Shown: positions 1 to 6,545, counted from the stretch's first letter. The stretch: DNA of 8,280 bases from Desulfobulbaceae bacterium UBA5173 (GCA_002413355.1 DHWV01000088.1:1-8280); one strand, 5' to 3'. Numbers and translations are program-made. Notes: a model not told the origin generated them from the sequence alone.

Positions 1-275
1 ATTACCGCGAGCATCAGAAGGGCAATAAGACTTCCACTAATCCGATTGCCTCCATTTTTGCCTGGACACGCGGGCTGTATTATCGGGGCAAATTCGACAG
101 CACGCCGGAAGTCATGCGCTTTGCCGAGACGCTGGAGCGCATTTGCGTGGAAACAGTGGAATCCGGCTGCATGACCAAAGACTTGTCTTTGCTGATCAGC
201 AGAAATCAGCCGTGGCTGACCACAGAGGAGTTCCTGGCCAAACTGGATGAGAACCTACGGACAGCGATGCACTAA
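1..275 (+). CDS. icd: NADP-dependent isocitrate dehydrogenase, C-terminal end (5' truncated by the window)
   Basis: Only the last 90 or so codons are inside the window; the first full codon starts at position 3 and the TAA stop is 273-275. The product oxidatively decarboxylates isocitrate to 2-oxoglutarate with NADP+, a cytoplasmic TCA-cycle step. The fragment contains TSTNPIASIFAWTRGL, closely matching the C-terminal part of the homodimeric, eukaryotic-like NADP-IDH family (the human IDH1 type) rather than the E. coli type. It then has the ETVESGCMTKDL segment and a typical ending with FLAKLDENL. The last 29 bases overlap the comF start, suggesting that comF and pgeF are read from the same transcript. 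The family assignment is firm; the upstream part cannot be judged. Confidence 0.93.
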   Translation, partial: YREHQKGNKTSTNPIASIFAWTRGLYYRGKFDSTPEVMRFAETLERICVETVESGCMTKDLSLLISRNQPWLTTEEFLAKLDENLRTAMH

Positions 276-975
276 TTTGCTGCCCGCCTTTGCTGAGCTG
301 CTTTTTCCGACCCATTGTTTGGGCTGCGGGGAGCAGCTTGGCTCCAGCCGTCCGCCGCTGATCTGCGCAACCTGCCAGAATGGAATTTCCATCATCGGCC
401 AACCGTACTGTCCCTGTTGCGGTATGCCCGGCAGCGACCGCCTCTGCACCGCCTGTCTGCGTCATCCCTTCGCCTTTGACCAAGCGCGTTCTCTGTTCGT
501 CTATCAGGAACCGGTCAGGTCGCTCATTCATCAGCTCAAATTCGACGGCAGCCTTGTCGGTCTGAGCACTTTTGCCGCTTTGGCTAACCAAGCTGATGCG
601 GCGGCCCTGTTCCACGCGCCTGACCTTATTCTGCCCGTGCCGCTGCATATCCGCCGCCTGCGCTGGCGTGGCTTTAATCAGTCGCTGCTTTTAACAAAAG
701 TGTACTTTCCAATGTGGAAACAAAAGATTCAGCCTGACCTGCTCCGGCGGCATCGGGCCACAATTCCGCAAACTCAGCTTGATGGTGCCGATCGGCGCAG
801 TAATCTGGAGGGAGCTTTCAGTGTGCAGAAGCCGCAGGCGGTGCAAGGCAAGAGTGTTCTGTTGGTGGATGATGTGTTCACCACCGGCTCCACGCTGCAC
901 GAGTGCGCCAAAGTGCTGCGGGACGCGGGCGCGGCAGAGATTGCAGCCTTCACGGTAGCAAGGACAATGGCATGA
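247..975 (+). CDS. comF: ComF family protein (double zinc ribbon plus phosphoribosyltransferase-like domain)
   Basis: This 242-residue protein has the ComF layout. An N-terminal zinc-ribbon region carries cysteine pairs C24/C27, C40/C43, C55/C58 and C67/C70. It is followed by a type I phosphoribosyltransferase fold with the RGFNQSLLL segment and the PRPP-binding loop LLVDDVFTTGSTL at residues 205-217. ComF is needed for natural transformation in some bacteria (ssDNA uptake and processing, with PriA as a reported partner), but many carriers are not known to be competent, so the role here is open. ATG 247 lies inside the end of the isocitrate dehydrogenase gene; TTG 277 is a possible later start just past that gene. 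A GAGGAG at 225-230 is rather far from ATG 247. The stop overlaps the pgeF start as ATGA (972-975), so the two are probably translationally coupled. Confidence 0.9.
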   Translation: MRTYGQRCTNLLPAFAELLFPTHCLGCGEQLGSSRPPLICATCQNGISIIGQPYCPCCGMPGSDRLCTACLRHPFAFDQARSLFVYQEPVRSLIHQLKFDGSLVGLSTFAALANQADAAALFHAPDLILPVPLHIRRLRWRGFNQSLLLTKVYFPMWKQKIQPDLLRRHRATIPQTQLDGADRRSNLEGAFSVQKPQAVQGKSVLLVDDVFTTGSTLHECAKVLRDAGAAEIAAFTVARTMA

Positions 976-1772
976 TCACGGTAAATAATGCAATGCAGCA
1001 GCCGAATAACGGCTTGTCCCTGTGCTGCGCAAGCCTGCTTGCTGGCCTGCCGCACGGCATGTTTCTTCGGCATGGCGGCGTGAGCACCCCGCCCTTTGAC
1101 AGCTTGAACCTCAGTTTCGGCACAGGTGACAGCCCGAAGAGTGTGGCAGCTAATCGGCGACTGGTCAAGGAATGCTTGGGCGTGGCGCATCTCGCATCCG
1201 CCGTGCAGGTGCATGGCGACCGCGTTGTTGTTGCAGAGCCTGTCAGTCAAGACACCGAATATGAAGGGGCGGATGCTCTTGTGACCAGTCAGCGCGGCGT
1301 TGGTCTGCTGATTCAGCAGGCAGACTGTCAAGCCGTGCTGCTATACGACCCGGTGCGGGAAGTGATTGGAGCGGCGCACAACGGCTGGAAAGGCAGTGTT
1401 CTCAACATCATTGCCGCAACAGTCAGGGCGATGGAAGCGCGGTTCGGCACTAATCCGGCTGATCTGCGGGCCGCGATCAGCCCTTCGCTCGGCCCCTGCT
1501 GCGCCGAGTTCGTCAACTGGCGAATTGAGCTGCCCGTTTCAATGCACCGGCAGCAAAACAGAGCCAATTATTTTGATTTTTGGGCGATCAGCCGTAAACA
1601 GCTCATTGAGGCGGGGCTGCAAGAGCAGCGCATTGAAACGGCAGGAATCTGTACTGTCTGCGATCAGAATTTTTTTTCTTACCGCCGGGCGACGAAAGAA
1701 CAGGGAAAACCGGGCAGAACTGGACGCTGTGGCTCAGTGATTGCTTTGCCGCCTACCTCAGCAGAATCGTAA
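972..1772 (+). CDS. pgeF: Peptidoglycan editing factor PgeF / multicopper-laccase-fold purine nucleoside phosphorylase (YfiH/YlmD family)
   Basis: The protein has 266 residues from ATG 972, close to the family's usual size. The three residues expected to form the metal/active site are visible: H81 in QVHGDRV, C119 in QQADCQAVLLYDP and H136 in GAAHNGWKG. Further signatures are RHGGVS (33-38), SLGPCC, ICTVC and FFSYRR followed by GRTGRCG. Members of this family (DUF152, Cu-oxidase_4) phosphorolyse or deaminate purine nucleosides in vitro. In E. coli, YfiH/PgeF prevents misincorporation of the wrong amino acid in peptidoglycan precursors; which role applies here cannot be told. The frame stays open further upstream, but ATG 972 is chosen because it overlaps the comF stop (ATGA) and matches homologue length. 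An eight-T run at 1670-1677 lies inside the gene without breaking the frame. The 3' end overlaps the convergent pcnB by 15 bases. Confidence 0.92.
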   Translation: MITVNNAMQQPNNGLSLCCASLLAGLPHGMFLRHGGVSTPPFDSLNLSFGTGDSPKSVAANRRLVKECLGVAHLASAVQVHGDRVVVAEPVSQDTEYEGADALVTSQRGVGLLIQQADCQAVLLYDPVREVIGAAHNGWKGSVLNIIAATVRAMEARFGTNPADLRAAISPSLGPCCAEFVNWRIELPVSMHRQQNRANYFDFWAISRKQLIEAGLQEQRIETAGICTVCDQNFFSYRRATKEQGKPGRTGRCGSVIALPPTSAES

Positions 1773-3161
1773 ATTGACTCCGTCACGGCGCAGACCAAAA
1801 ATGCCGTCTGGGCTGCTGCTGAAAGCAGGGCTGCCGCCGCCATTGCTGCTTCTATCTTGCGGAGGAGACATGACGGCAAAAAAAGGCTTCTGCGCCGGTG
1901 CAGGACGGCTGTTTTTCGGTGCCGCCATTGTGAACAGGGACAAATCGGCAGGCTCGCCGCCCGCCGCTTCCCGGCGGCAGACCGCAAAACGGGAGCAGGC
2001 ACCGAAATAACTTTTCTTGCGCAGCCAACCCGGCCAGCTACCGCCCTGCGCGTTTTCTTGGAAAATTGCGCTATTGACAAAAAGCGTGGTGATGTTGTCG
2101 ATCAGCATCCTGGACAGATTCAGGCGGCTGGAAAAGGCTGCATCCAAGCCGTCCCGCACCGTCACCACCATGCGGTGATGTCCTGCGCCTTTGAGGTCTG
2201 CCTGGCCGAGACTGAACTGCCGTTCCGCCCAAGGAAACAGAAGGAGGGCGAGCAACAGCGCATCATCAAAGACCACTTTGCCGATCAGGCGGCCTTCGCT
2301 GGCAATCCGGTCGGACACTGCCAGCAGAGCCAGCAGCTCCGCCTTGACCTGCGCCCCGTCATCGCTCTTGAGCAGCGCGTCATAAAACGGAAAAAGAATG
2401 GAGAAAATGCCGCTGTCGATTGCCAGATCAGCCCAAGCCCGGCTTCTGCCGCTTTGCAAATCTTTCAGCAGCTCGTCGCGGATGCGTGAAGTCGGGCAGA
2501 GATCAATTTTGTCGCAATGACGGACAATAGCCTGCCACGTTGCGTCCTCAATGATGAAACCAGCGCGGGCGGCGTGGCGCACTGCGCGCAGCATCCGCAC
2601 CGGGTCGCGGATGATCCGGCGCTCTGGATCGCCGACCAACCGGACAATGCCGTCCGCAATATCCTGCACCCCGCCGACATAATCGATCACCGTTTTGTTT
2701 TCAATCTCATAAAAGAGCGAGTTGATGGTCAAATCGCGACGAAAGGCATCCTCCTCCAGCGTGCCGAAGGTGTTGTTGGCAGGCAGCACCTGCTCTGCCT
2801 CGCCGTTTTCATCGTATTCGCTTTGTGAGCGGAGGGTGGAGACCTCGATGATCTTGTTGTCGCGGAAAAAAACCTGTACCAGCCGGAAGCGGCGGCCTAT
2901 GGTGCGCGAATTGCGGAAGAGCTTGCGTAGCTGGCCCGGATGGGCATTGGTGGAGATGTCAAAATCCTTTGGCTGCTTGCCAAGATAGAGATCCCGCACG
3001 CCGCCGCCGACCAGATAGCCCGCAAAGCCCGCCTCTTTTAGGCGGTGGAGAATGAAAAGCGCATCCGGGTCAATGTCCTCCTCTCGCACCGGATGCTCGC
3101 CCGGCGGAATGACGAGACCCTGCTGTTCAGTCTGCCGGATTTCAGTCGTGTCGCCGCTCAT
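1758..3161 (-). CDS. pcnB: Poly(A) polymerase I (PcnB-type nucleotidyltransferase)
   Basis: This 467-residue cytoplasmic enzyme adds A residues to RNA 3' ends, promoting decay. The class II nucleotidyltransferase head is plain: GGGVRD at 52-57, the metal-binding D66-F-D68, RRDLTINSLFY at 141-151, and the GDPERRIIRDPVRMLRAVRHA region at about 177-197. GRRFRLVQV at 89-97 matches the signature used to separate bacterial poly(A) polymerases from CCA-adding enzymes, though the usual His is Gln96 here. The helical body runs to about residue 410 and includes LRKKSYF at 380-386. The last ~57 residues are a P/S/G-rich tail of no recognisable domain, differing from the Arg/Lys-rich tails often seen. 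ATG 3161 follows the upstream gene's TAG directly (TAGATG), with GGGGAG nine bases before the start, so it is probably coupled to that gene. Confidence 0.9.
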   Translation of the reverse strand: MSGDTTEIRQTEQQGLVIPPGEHPVREEDIDPDALFILHRLKEAGFAGYLVGGGVRDLYLGKQPKDFDISTNAHPGQLRKLFRNSRTIGRRFRLVQVFFRDNKIIEVSTLRSQSEYDENGEAEQVLPANNTFGTLEEDAFRRDLTINSLFYEIENKTVIDYVGGVQDIADGIVRLVGDPERRIIRDPVRMLRAVRHAARAGFIIEDATWQAIVRHCDKIDLCPTSRIRDELLKDLQSGRSRAWADLAIDSGIFSILFPFYDALLKSDDGAQVKAELLALLAVSDRIASEGRLIGKVVFDDALLLALLLFPWAERQFSLGQADLKGAGHHRMVVTVRDGLDAAFSSRLNLSRMLIDNITTLFVNSAIFQENAQGGSWPGWLRKKSYFGACSRFAVCRREAAGGEPADLSLFTMAAPKNSRPAPAQKPFFAVMSPPQDRSSNGGGSPAFSSSPDGIFGLRRDGVNLRFC

Positions 3162-4139
3162 CTATCTCTTCTCCCCGCCTTCTTTATAAACTGATTCCGC
3201 ATCACGGACAAACTGCCGGAAAATTTCCCGCACTGGCAGGATTTCCTTCATCTTGTAGGCGTTGGCACCGGAAAAGACCAGCCCATTTTCTACGTCGCCA
3301 GTGCAGGAGGCCATCAGCCGGTCGTTGATGCAGTATTTATAGCTGCACTGCTTCAGGCATTTGTATTTGCATTTTTCCGGCGACACATCCTCGCCGCGTT
3401 CCAGCCGGTCTATGAACGGCGTTCTGATCGCCCGGCCTGTCATGCCGACCGGTGACTGCACGTTGACAATATCTTCTTTATGTGCACGGAGATAGGTTTC
3501 CTTAAATTCGCGGGAAACCGAGCATTCCTCGCTGAGGACAAAACGGGACGCGATCTGAATGCCATCCGCGCCGTACTTGTCCATCATCTCGGCCATCTCA
3601 AAGCCATCAGTGATTCCACCCGCCGCAATCAGCGGAACTTTGCTTACGACCTTGCGGATTTCCGGGAAAATTTCTCGCAGCGGCTTGTCGGTACCAAGAT
3701 GACCGCCTGCCTCGGCGGACTCAACCACAATCGCCGCCGCCCCGAATTTTTCTGCCAGCTTGGCGAATTCAGGCGAAGAGACGATGGAAACAATCGGCAC
3801 CTTGTGTTCGCGGCCAATTCTGAAAATATCTCTGGAGAAGCCAGCCCCGGTGATGATCATATCAACCCCGGCTTCAATTGAACCGATGACTAACTCATGA
3901 AAATCCCGCATCGCGTACATGATGTTGACCGCGATTATGCCTGTGGTGGCCGCTTTGGCCCGGCGGATGTCCTCTTGAAGTTCCGACACCGGAATGCCCG
4001 AACCGCCGATGGTGCCGATGCCGCCGCACTCCGCAACGGGAATCGCCAAGGCCGAGGTGGAAACCCGGATGGACATCCCTCCCTGAATGATCGGTATGCG
4101 GGCGGTGAAGGAACCTATTTTGAGTTCGGGCAGCTTCAT
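3162..4139 (-). CDS. Nitronate monooxygenase / FabK-like FMN-dependent TIM-barrel oxidoreductase
   Basis: This 325-residue protein belongs to the 2-nitropropane dioxygenase family. The FMN-binding barrel shows QGGMS (19-23), GGIGTIGGSGIP (39-50), the signature ESAEAGGHLGT (140-150) with the expected catalytic His147, AAGGITDG (172-179) and GADGIQIASRF (190-200). A C-terminal block carries five cysteines at 257, 261, 265, 270 and 279, a pattern I associate with anaerobe members and which may bind metal. Such enzymes oxidise nitronates, act as enoyl-ACP reductases (FabK), or have unknown substrates; the sequence does not decide. The frame extends upstream to 4271, but MKLPELKIGSF fits family N-termini, GAGACGAGA lies just before that ATG, and the promoter at 4207-4235 would sit inside the longer version. 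It heads a two-gene unit with pcnB. Confidence 0.85.
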   Translation of the reverse strand: MKLPELKIGSFTARIPIIQGGMSIRVSTSALAIPVAECGGIGTIGGSGIPVSELQEDIRRAKAATTGIIAVNIMYAMRDFHELVIGSIEAGVDMIITGAGFSRDIFRIGREHKVPIVSIVSSPEFAKLAEKFGAAAIVVESAEAGGHLGTDKPLREIFPEIRKVVSKVPLIAAGGITDGFEMAEMMDKYGADGIQIASRFVLSEECSVSREFKETYLRAHKEDIVNVQSPVGMTGRAIRTPFIDRLERGEDVSPEKCKYKCLKQCSYKYCINDRLMASCTGDVENGLVFSGANAYKMKEILPVREIFRQFVRDAESVYKEGGEKR

Positions 4140-4206
4140 TCTCGTCTCTTGCGTGATGTGCTCTTCAGGATATAATGTGATGCCAAGCGGCTTCAAAGTC
4201 CTGTCA

Positions 4207-4235
4207 ATAATGCTACGCCCGGCCTGCTTTGTCAA
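4207..4235 (-). promoter_or_regulatory. Putative sigma70 promoter for the monooxygenase-pcnB unit
   Basis: Read on the minus strand, a perfect -35 box TTGACA (4235 to 4230) is followed after 17 bases by CATTAT (4212 to 4207), which matches four of six -10 positions. Transcription would begin near 4200 and give a leader of about 60 bases before ATG 4139. No better pair was seen between this site and the gene. This is a consensus match only. Confidence 0.6.
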
Positions 4236-4259
4236 GCGTCGTCCTGCCAGACGCAGGCG

Positions 4260-4269
4260 GCAAATTTGC
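4260..4269. repeat. Perfect 10-bp palindrome GCAAATTTGC between divergent promoters
   Basis: The palindrome lies 24 bases upstream of the -35 box of the leftward promoter and 27 bases upstream of the -35 box of the rightward hisS promoter. That is a place where one bound regulator could affect both directions. A small CCTGC/GCAGG inverted repeat (4243-4247 with 4253-4257) lies beside it. A 10-bp palindrome can occur by chance, so an operator role is only a possibility. Confidence 0.3.
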
Positions 4270-4296
4270 ATACTACCATAATTCTGGGCCGCAGGC

Positions 4297-4325
4297 TTGA
4301 CTTTTCACGGGCGGACAGCTACAAT
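4297..4325 (+). promoter_or_regulatory. Putative sigma70 promoter for hisS
   Basis: TTGACT (4297-4302) and TACAAT (4320-4325) are separated by 17 bases; each matches five of six consensus positions. The start of transcription would be near 4332, giving a leader of about 74 bases before the hisS ATG. This is the strongest promoter-like pair seen in the window. Confidence 0.72.
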
Positions 4326-4332
4326 TTCACTT

Positions 4333-4383
4333 TTTCCCGTAGGGCCTGATCAGGTCTGATTTATTTTTTATTTCAACGGGAAA
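4333..4383 (+). promoter_or_regulatory. Structured hisS 5' leader (8-bp inverted repeat enclosing a small hairpin)
   Basis: TTTCCCGT (4333-4340) is perfectly complementary to ACGGGAAA (4376-4383). Inside it, GGCCT/AGGTC (4343-4347 with 4352-4356, one G-U pair) can form a five-pair stem closed by GATC, around the palindrome CCTGATCAGG. The outer stem would start almost at the predicted transcript 5' end and finish eight bases before the AGGAGG ribosome binding site at 4392-4397. The complementarity is seen directly; a regulatory role is inferred. No T-box or other known leader class was recognised. Confidence 0.35.
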
Positions 4384-4405
4384 CGCTTTTCAGGAGGCTC
4401 GTTCC

Positions 4406-5674
4406 ATGAAGTTCCAAGCCGTCAACGGATTCAAAGATATTCTGCCCGACGAGGCTGTCCGCTGGCGGCGGCTGGAGGAGCAGGCCCGCGCCGTGTTTCG
4501 TCGTTTTGGCCTGCGGGAAGTCCGTGTTCCCATTCTGGAAAGCACCGGGCTGTTTGCCCGCGCCATCGGCGAGGCCACTGATGTGGTAGAAAAGGAGATG
4601 TACACCTTTGCCGATAAAGGGCTGACCCTGCGGCCTGAAGCCACTGCCGGTCTTCTGCGGGCCTATATTGAGCATGGCTTGCATGTGCAGCAGCCGGTGC
4701 AGCGGCTCTTTACCATTGGCCCGATGTTCCGCCATGAACGCCCGCAGAAGGGTCGTCAGCGGCAGTTTCATCAAATTGATGTCGAAATTATCGGAGCGAG
4801 CGAGCCAGGCATTGATGCCGAGCTGATGGCTATGGCCCAGATGGTGTTCGATGAGCTGGGCTTACAGGTCAGCTTGGAGATCAACTCCATCGGCTGCCCG
4901 CAGTGCAGGCCGGATTTCCGCGTCAAGCTGGTGGATTACCTGTCCAGCCGAATGGATGGTCTGTGCGAGGACTGTCGCCGCCGCGTCAGCACCAATCCGC
5001 TCCGCGCCTTGGACTGCAAAAACAGGGGCTGCCGCAGCGTTGTCCAAGATGCCCCTTCGATTATAGACAGCCTCTGCCGTGACTGCGACACCCATTTTAC
5101 CGCTGTGCGCCAGCACTTGGACGCATTCGGCCTGCGGTATGCCGTCAACCGTTTCATGGTGCGCGGCTTGGATTATTACACCCGCACTACCTTTGAATTC
5201 ACCACTGACCAGCTCGGCGCACAGTCAGCTATTGCTGCTGGTGGCCGTTATGATGGCTTGATTGAGCAGCTTGGCGGGCCAGCGAAAATGCCTGGCATCG
5301 GCTTTGGCATGGGCATGGAGCGCATTGTGCTCCTGATGGAACAGCAAGCGGACACCGAGAAAGCCATTGAGCGGGCCGATCTTTTTGTTGCCGCGCTGGG
5401 AGAGCAGGCTCTATCTTGTGCCGCGCCGCTGGTACATGAGCTGCGCAAGCTCGGTTTTGCCGCCGCTATTGATTACAGCAGCCGCAGCTTGAAAGCGCAG
5501 ATGAAGCAGGCAGACCGCGTCAAAGCGCGTTTCGTCCTGATTCTGGGCGAAGAAGAAATCGTCCGCCACGAAGCGGCGTTGCGCAACATGGACAGCCAGG
5601 AGCAAAGTGCGTTCCCTCTGGCGGGAACAGCAGCGGTGCTGGCGGAACGGCTGGCAGGGCTGATTAGTCTGTAA
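4406..5674 (+). CDS. hisS: Histidyl-tRNA synthetase
   Basis: This 422-residue class II synthetase charges tRNA-His in the cytoplasm. Visible signatures are GFKDILPDE near the start (8-16), LRPEAT (75-80), motif 2 in FRHERPQKGRQRQFHQ (108-123), the histidine-specific RGLDYYTRTTFEF (253-265), GGRYDGL (279-285) and motif 3 in GIGFGMGMERIV (297-308). The C-terminal anticodon-binding domain begins around residue 325. The region between motif 2 and the His-specific motif carries four cysteine pairs (164/167, 187/190, 204/209, 224/227), possibly a zinc site. AGGAGG at 4392-4397 sits eight bases before the ATG and fixes the start. Length and both ends look normal, so the cassette that follows did not damage the gene. 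Confidence 0.97.
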   Translation: MKFQAVNGFKDILPDEAVRWRRLEEQARAVFRRFGLREVRVPILESTGLFARAIGEATDVVEKEMYTFADKGLTLRPEATAGLLRAYIEHGLHVQQPVQRLFTIGPMFRHERPQKGRQRQFHQIDVEIIGASEPGIDAELMAMAQMVFDELGLQVSLEINSIGCPQCRPDFRVKLVDYLSSRMDGLCEDCRRRVSTNPLRALDCKNRGCRSVVQDAPSIIDSLCRDCDTHFTAVRQHLDAFGLRYAVNRFMVRGLDYYTRTTFEFTTDQLGAQSAIAAGGRYDGLIEQLGGPAKMPGIGFGMGMERIVLLMEQQADTEKAIERADLFVAALGEQALSCAAPLVHELRKLGFAAAIDYSSRSLKAQMKQADRVKARFVLILGEEEIVRHEAALRNMDSQEQSAFPLAGTAAVLAERLAGLISL

Positions 5675-5690
5675 CATAGACAGGTAACAG
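5669..5690 (+). promoter_or_regulatory. Possible operator ahead of the higBA-like genes (GTAACA direct repeat)
   Basis: GTAACA occurs at 5671-5676 and 5684-5689, 13 bases apart, across the hisS stop and the 27-base gap before the toxin gene. CTGT (5669-5672) and ACAG (5680-5683) also form a small inverted repeat. HigA-type antitoxins usually repress their own promoter near the toxin start, which is why this spot was inspected. No convincing -35/-10 pair was found here, so promoter and operator remain unproven. Confidence 0.2.
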
Positions 5691-5701
5691 CAGCTTTTTC
5701 A

Positions 5702-5980
5702 ATGATTGTCAAATTTAGGCACAAAGGACTTGAAAAGCTGTTCAAGACTGGCAGCACAGCAGGAGTTCAGGCGGAACAGGCAAGCAGACTCCGTAAAATT
5801 CTTGCATTGCTTGCAACAGCTGAATCTCCTGAAGATATGAATCTGCCGGGCCTGCGGCTGCATCCGCTTAAAGGCGAGAGAGAAGGTACATGGTCTGTTT
5901 CGGTCAGCGGCAACTGGCGGGTGACGTTTAAGTTCTGCAATGCTGATGTCACGGATATTGATTACGAAGATTATCATTGA
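5702..5980 (+). CDS. higB: HigB-type toxin (RelE/ParE superfamily mRNA interferase)
   Basis: This 92-residue protein has the HigB pattern. A helical N-terminal half is followed by PGLRLHPLKG (residues ~49-58), then GTWSVSVSGNWRVTF and the ending VTDIDYEDYH, typical of HigB/GraT proteins. Relatives are small cytoplasmic toxins that cut mRNA on the ribosome unless bound by their antitoxin. The gene lies ten bases ahead of the HigA-type gene in the toxin-first order usual for HigBA. No clear ribosome binding site precedes ATG 5702 (the preceding bases are CAGCAGCTTTTTCA), so translation may be weak or depend on hisS. The reading frame is intact and of normal length, so the toxin may be active. 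Confidence 0.9.
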   Translation: MIVKFRHKGLEKLFKTGSTAGVQAEQASRLRKILALLATAESPEDMNLPGLRLHPLKGEREGTWSVSVSGNWRVTFKFCNADVTDIDYEDYH

Positions 5981-5990
5981 GAGGCTGACT

Positions 5991-6278
5991 ATGGAAATGT
6001 GCAATCCGCCGCATCCGGGAGAGATTATCCGTGAATTTTGCATAGATGCCTTAGAGCTGACCGTGAAGGATGCAGCAAAGGCATTGGGAGTGAAGCCGAA
6101 AACTTTGTCCTCCCTGCTGAATGCTCGTGCGCGAGTAAGTCCAGAAATGGCTTTGCGGTTGTCCAAAGTTTTCGGGCGGACACCGGAAGGCTGGCTGAAG
6201 CTCCAGCTTCAGTTTGATTTGGGAAGGGCGGAAAAGAAAGTGGATTTGAGCGGGCTGAAAAGATTGGAATGGGCATGA
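5991..6278 (+). CDS. higA: HigA-type antitoxin (XRE/HTH transcriptional regulator)
   Basis: This 95-residue protein opens with NPPHPGEIIREF, the hallmark of the HigA/VapI-like antitoxin family. It has a helix-turn-helix at about residues 23-46 (LTVKDAAKALGVKPKTLSSL and following), then ALRLSKVFGRTPEGWLKLQ. Family members bind and silence the paired HigB toxin and repress the operon. ATG 5991 is chosen over the earlier in-frame ATG 5940 because the latter lies within higB and the conserved N-terminus begins here; GAGAGG precedes it closely. The 3' end overlaps the start of the DUF2442 gene, making a third co-translated member likely. Confidence 0.9.
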   Translation: MEMCNPPHPGEIIREFCIDALELTVKDAAKALGVKPKTLSSLLNARARVSPEMALRLSKVFGRTPEGWLKLQLQFDLGRAEKKVDLSGLKRLEWA

Positions 6279-6541
6279 TTTCTATCATGAATCCGCGAGT
6301 GCAAGAAGTCGTTCCGAGAAAAAATCACACTTTGCTCATCGTGTTCAAAAATGGGGAAACAAAGCTCTATGACTGCAAGCCGCTTTTACATTTCGGTGTG
6401 TTTCAGGAATTGAACGATGTGAATTATTTCCTCATGGCGAAGGTGGAGCACGGCACGGTTGTCTGGCCGCACGAGCAGGATATTTGCCCAGACACCTTGT
6501 ATTTGGAAGGCGAAGAAGACAACCAATCTAAGGATTGGTAG
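6275..6541 (+). CDS. DUF2442 domain-containing protein
   Basis: A small protein of about 88 residues with the DUF2442 pattern. It begins with MNPRVQEVVP, then strands around HTLLIVFKNGETKLYDCKPLL, a FGVFQELNDVNYF segment, and the signature GTVVWPHEQDICPDTLYLE. DUF2442 proteins have no established reaction; I recall them often beside small partner proteins in toxin-antitoxin-like pairs, which I cannot check here. ATG 6275 overlaps the HigA stop as ATGA and is taken as the start; ATG 6269 and ATG 6287 are in frame, and the conserved part begins at 6287. Its position directly after higBA suggests an accessory part of that module or an added regulator. It ends four bases before the next gene. Confidence 0.8.
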   Translation: MISIMNPRVQEVVPRKNHTLLIVFKNGETKLYDCKPLLHFGVFQELNDVNYFLMAKVEHGTVVWPHEQDICPDTLYLEGEEDNQSKDW

Positions 6542-6545
6542 AAAG

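Noticed and set aside
774..1331. Open frame of 185 codons on the minus strand opposite comF/pgeF
   Set aside because: It spans the junction of two clear genes on the other strand and has no family features.
1670..1677. Run of eight T in pgeF as a possible frameshift
   Set aside because: The frame continues through it into the expected FFSYRR and GRTGR motifs, so no break is present.
1857..2489. Open frame of 210 codons on the + strand opposite pcnB
   Set aside because: It is antisense to the well-supported pcnB gene, has no recognisable domain and shows the composition of a shadow frame in GC-rich coding DNA.
4149..4176. TTGCGT-16-TATAAT on the + strand as a second hisS promoter
   Set aside because: The -10 box is perfect but the -35 box matches only three of six positions, it lies within the leader of the opposite gene, and a better pair exists at 4297-4325.
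4140..4271. N-terminal extension of the nitronate monooxygenase up to ATG 4271
   Set aside because: The extra residues are basic and non-conserved in character, and they would cover the promoter found on the same strand.
5699..6166. Open frame of 155 codons on the minus strand across higB/higA
   Set aside because: It is fully antisense to two recognised genes with conserved motifs, and no promoter or ribosome binding site supports it.
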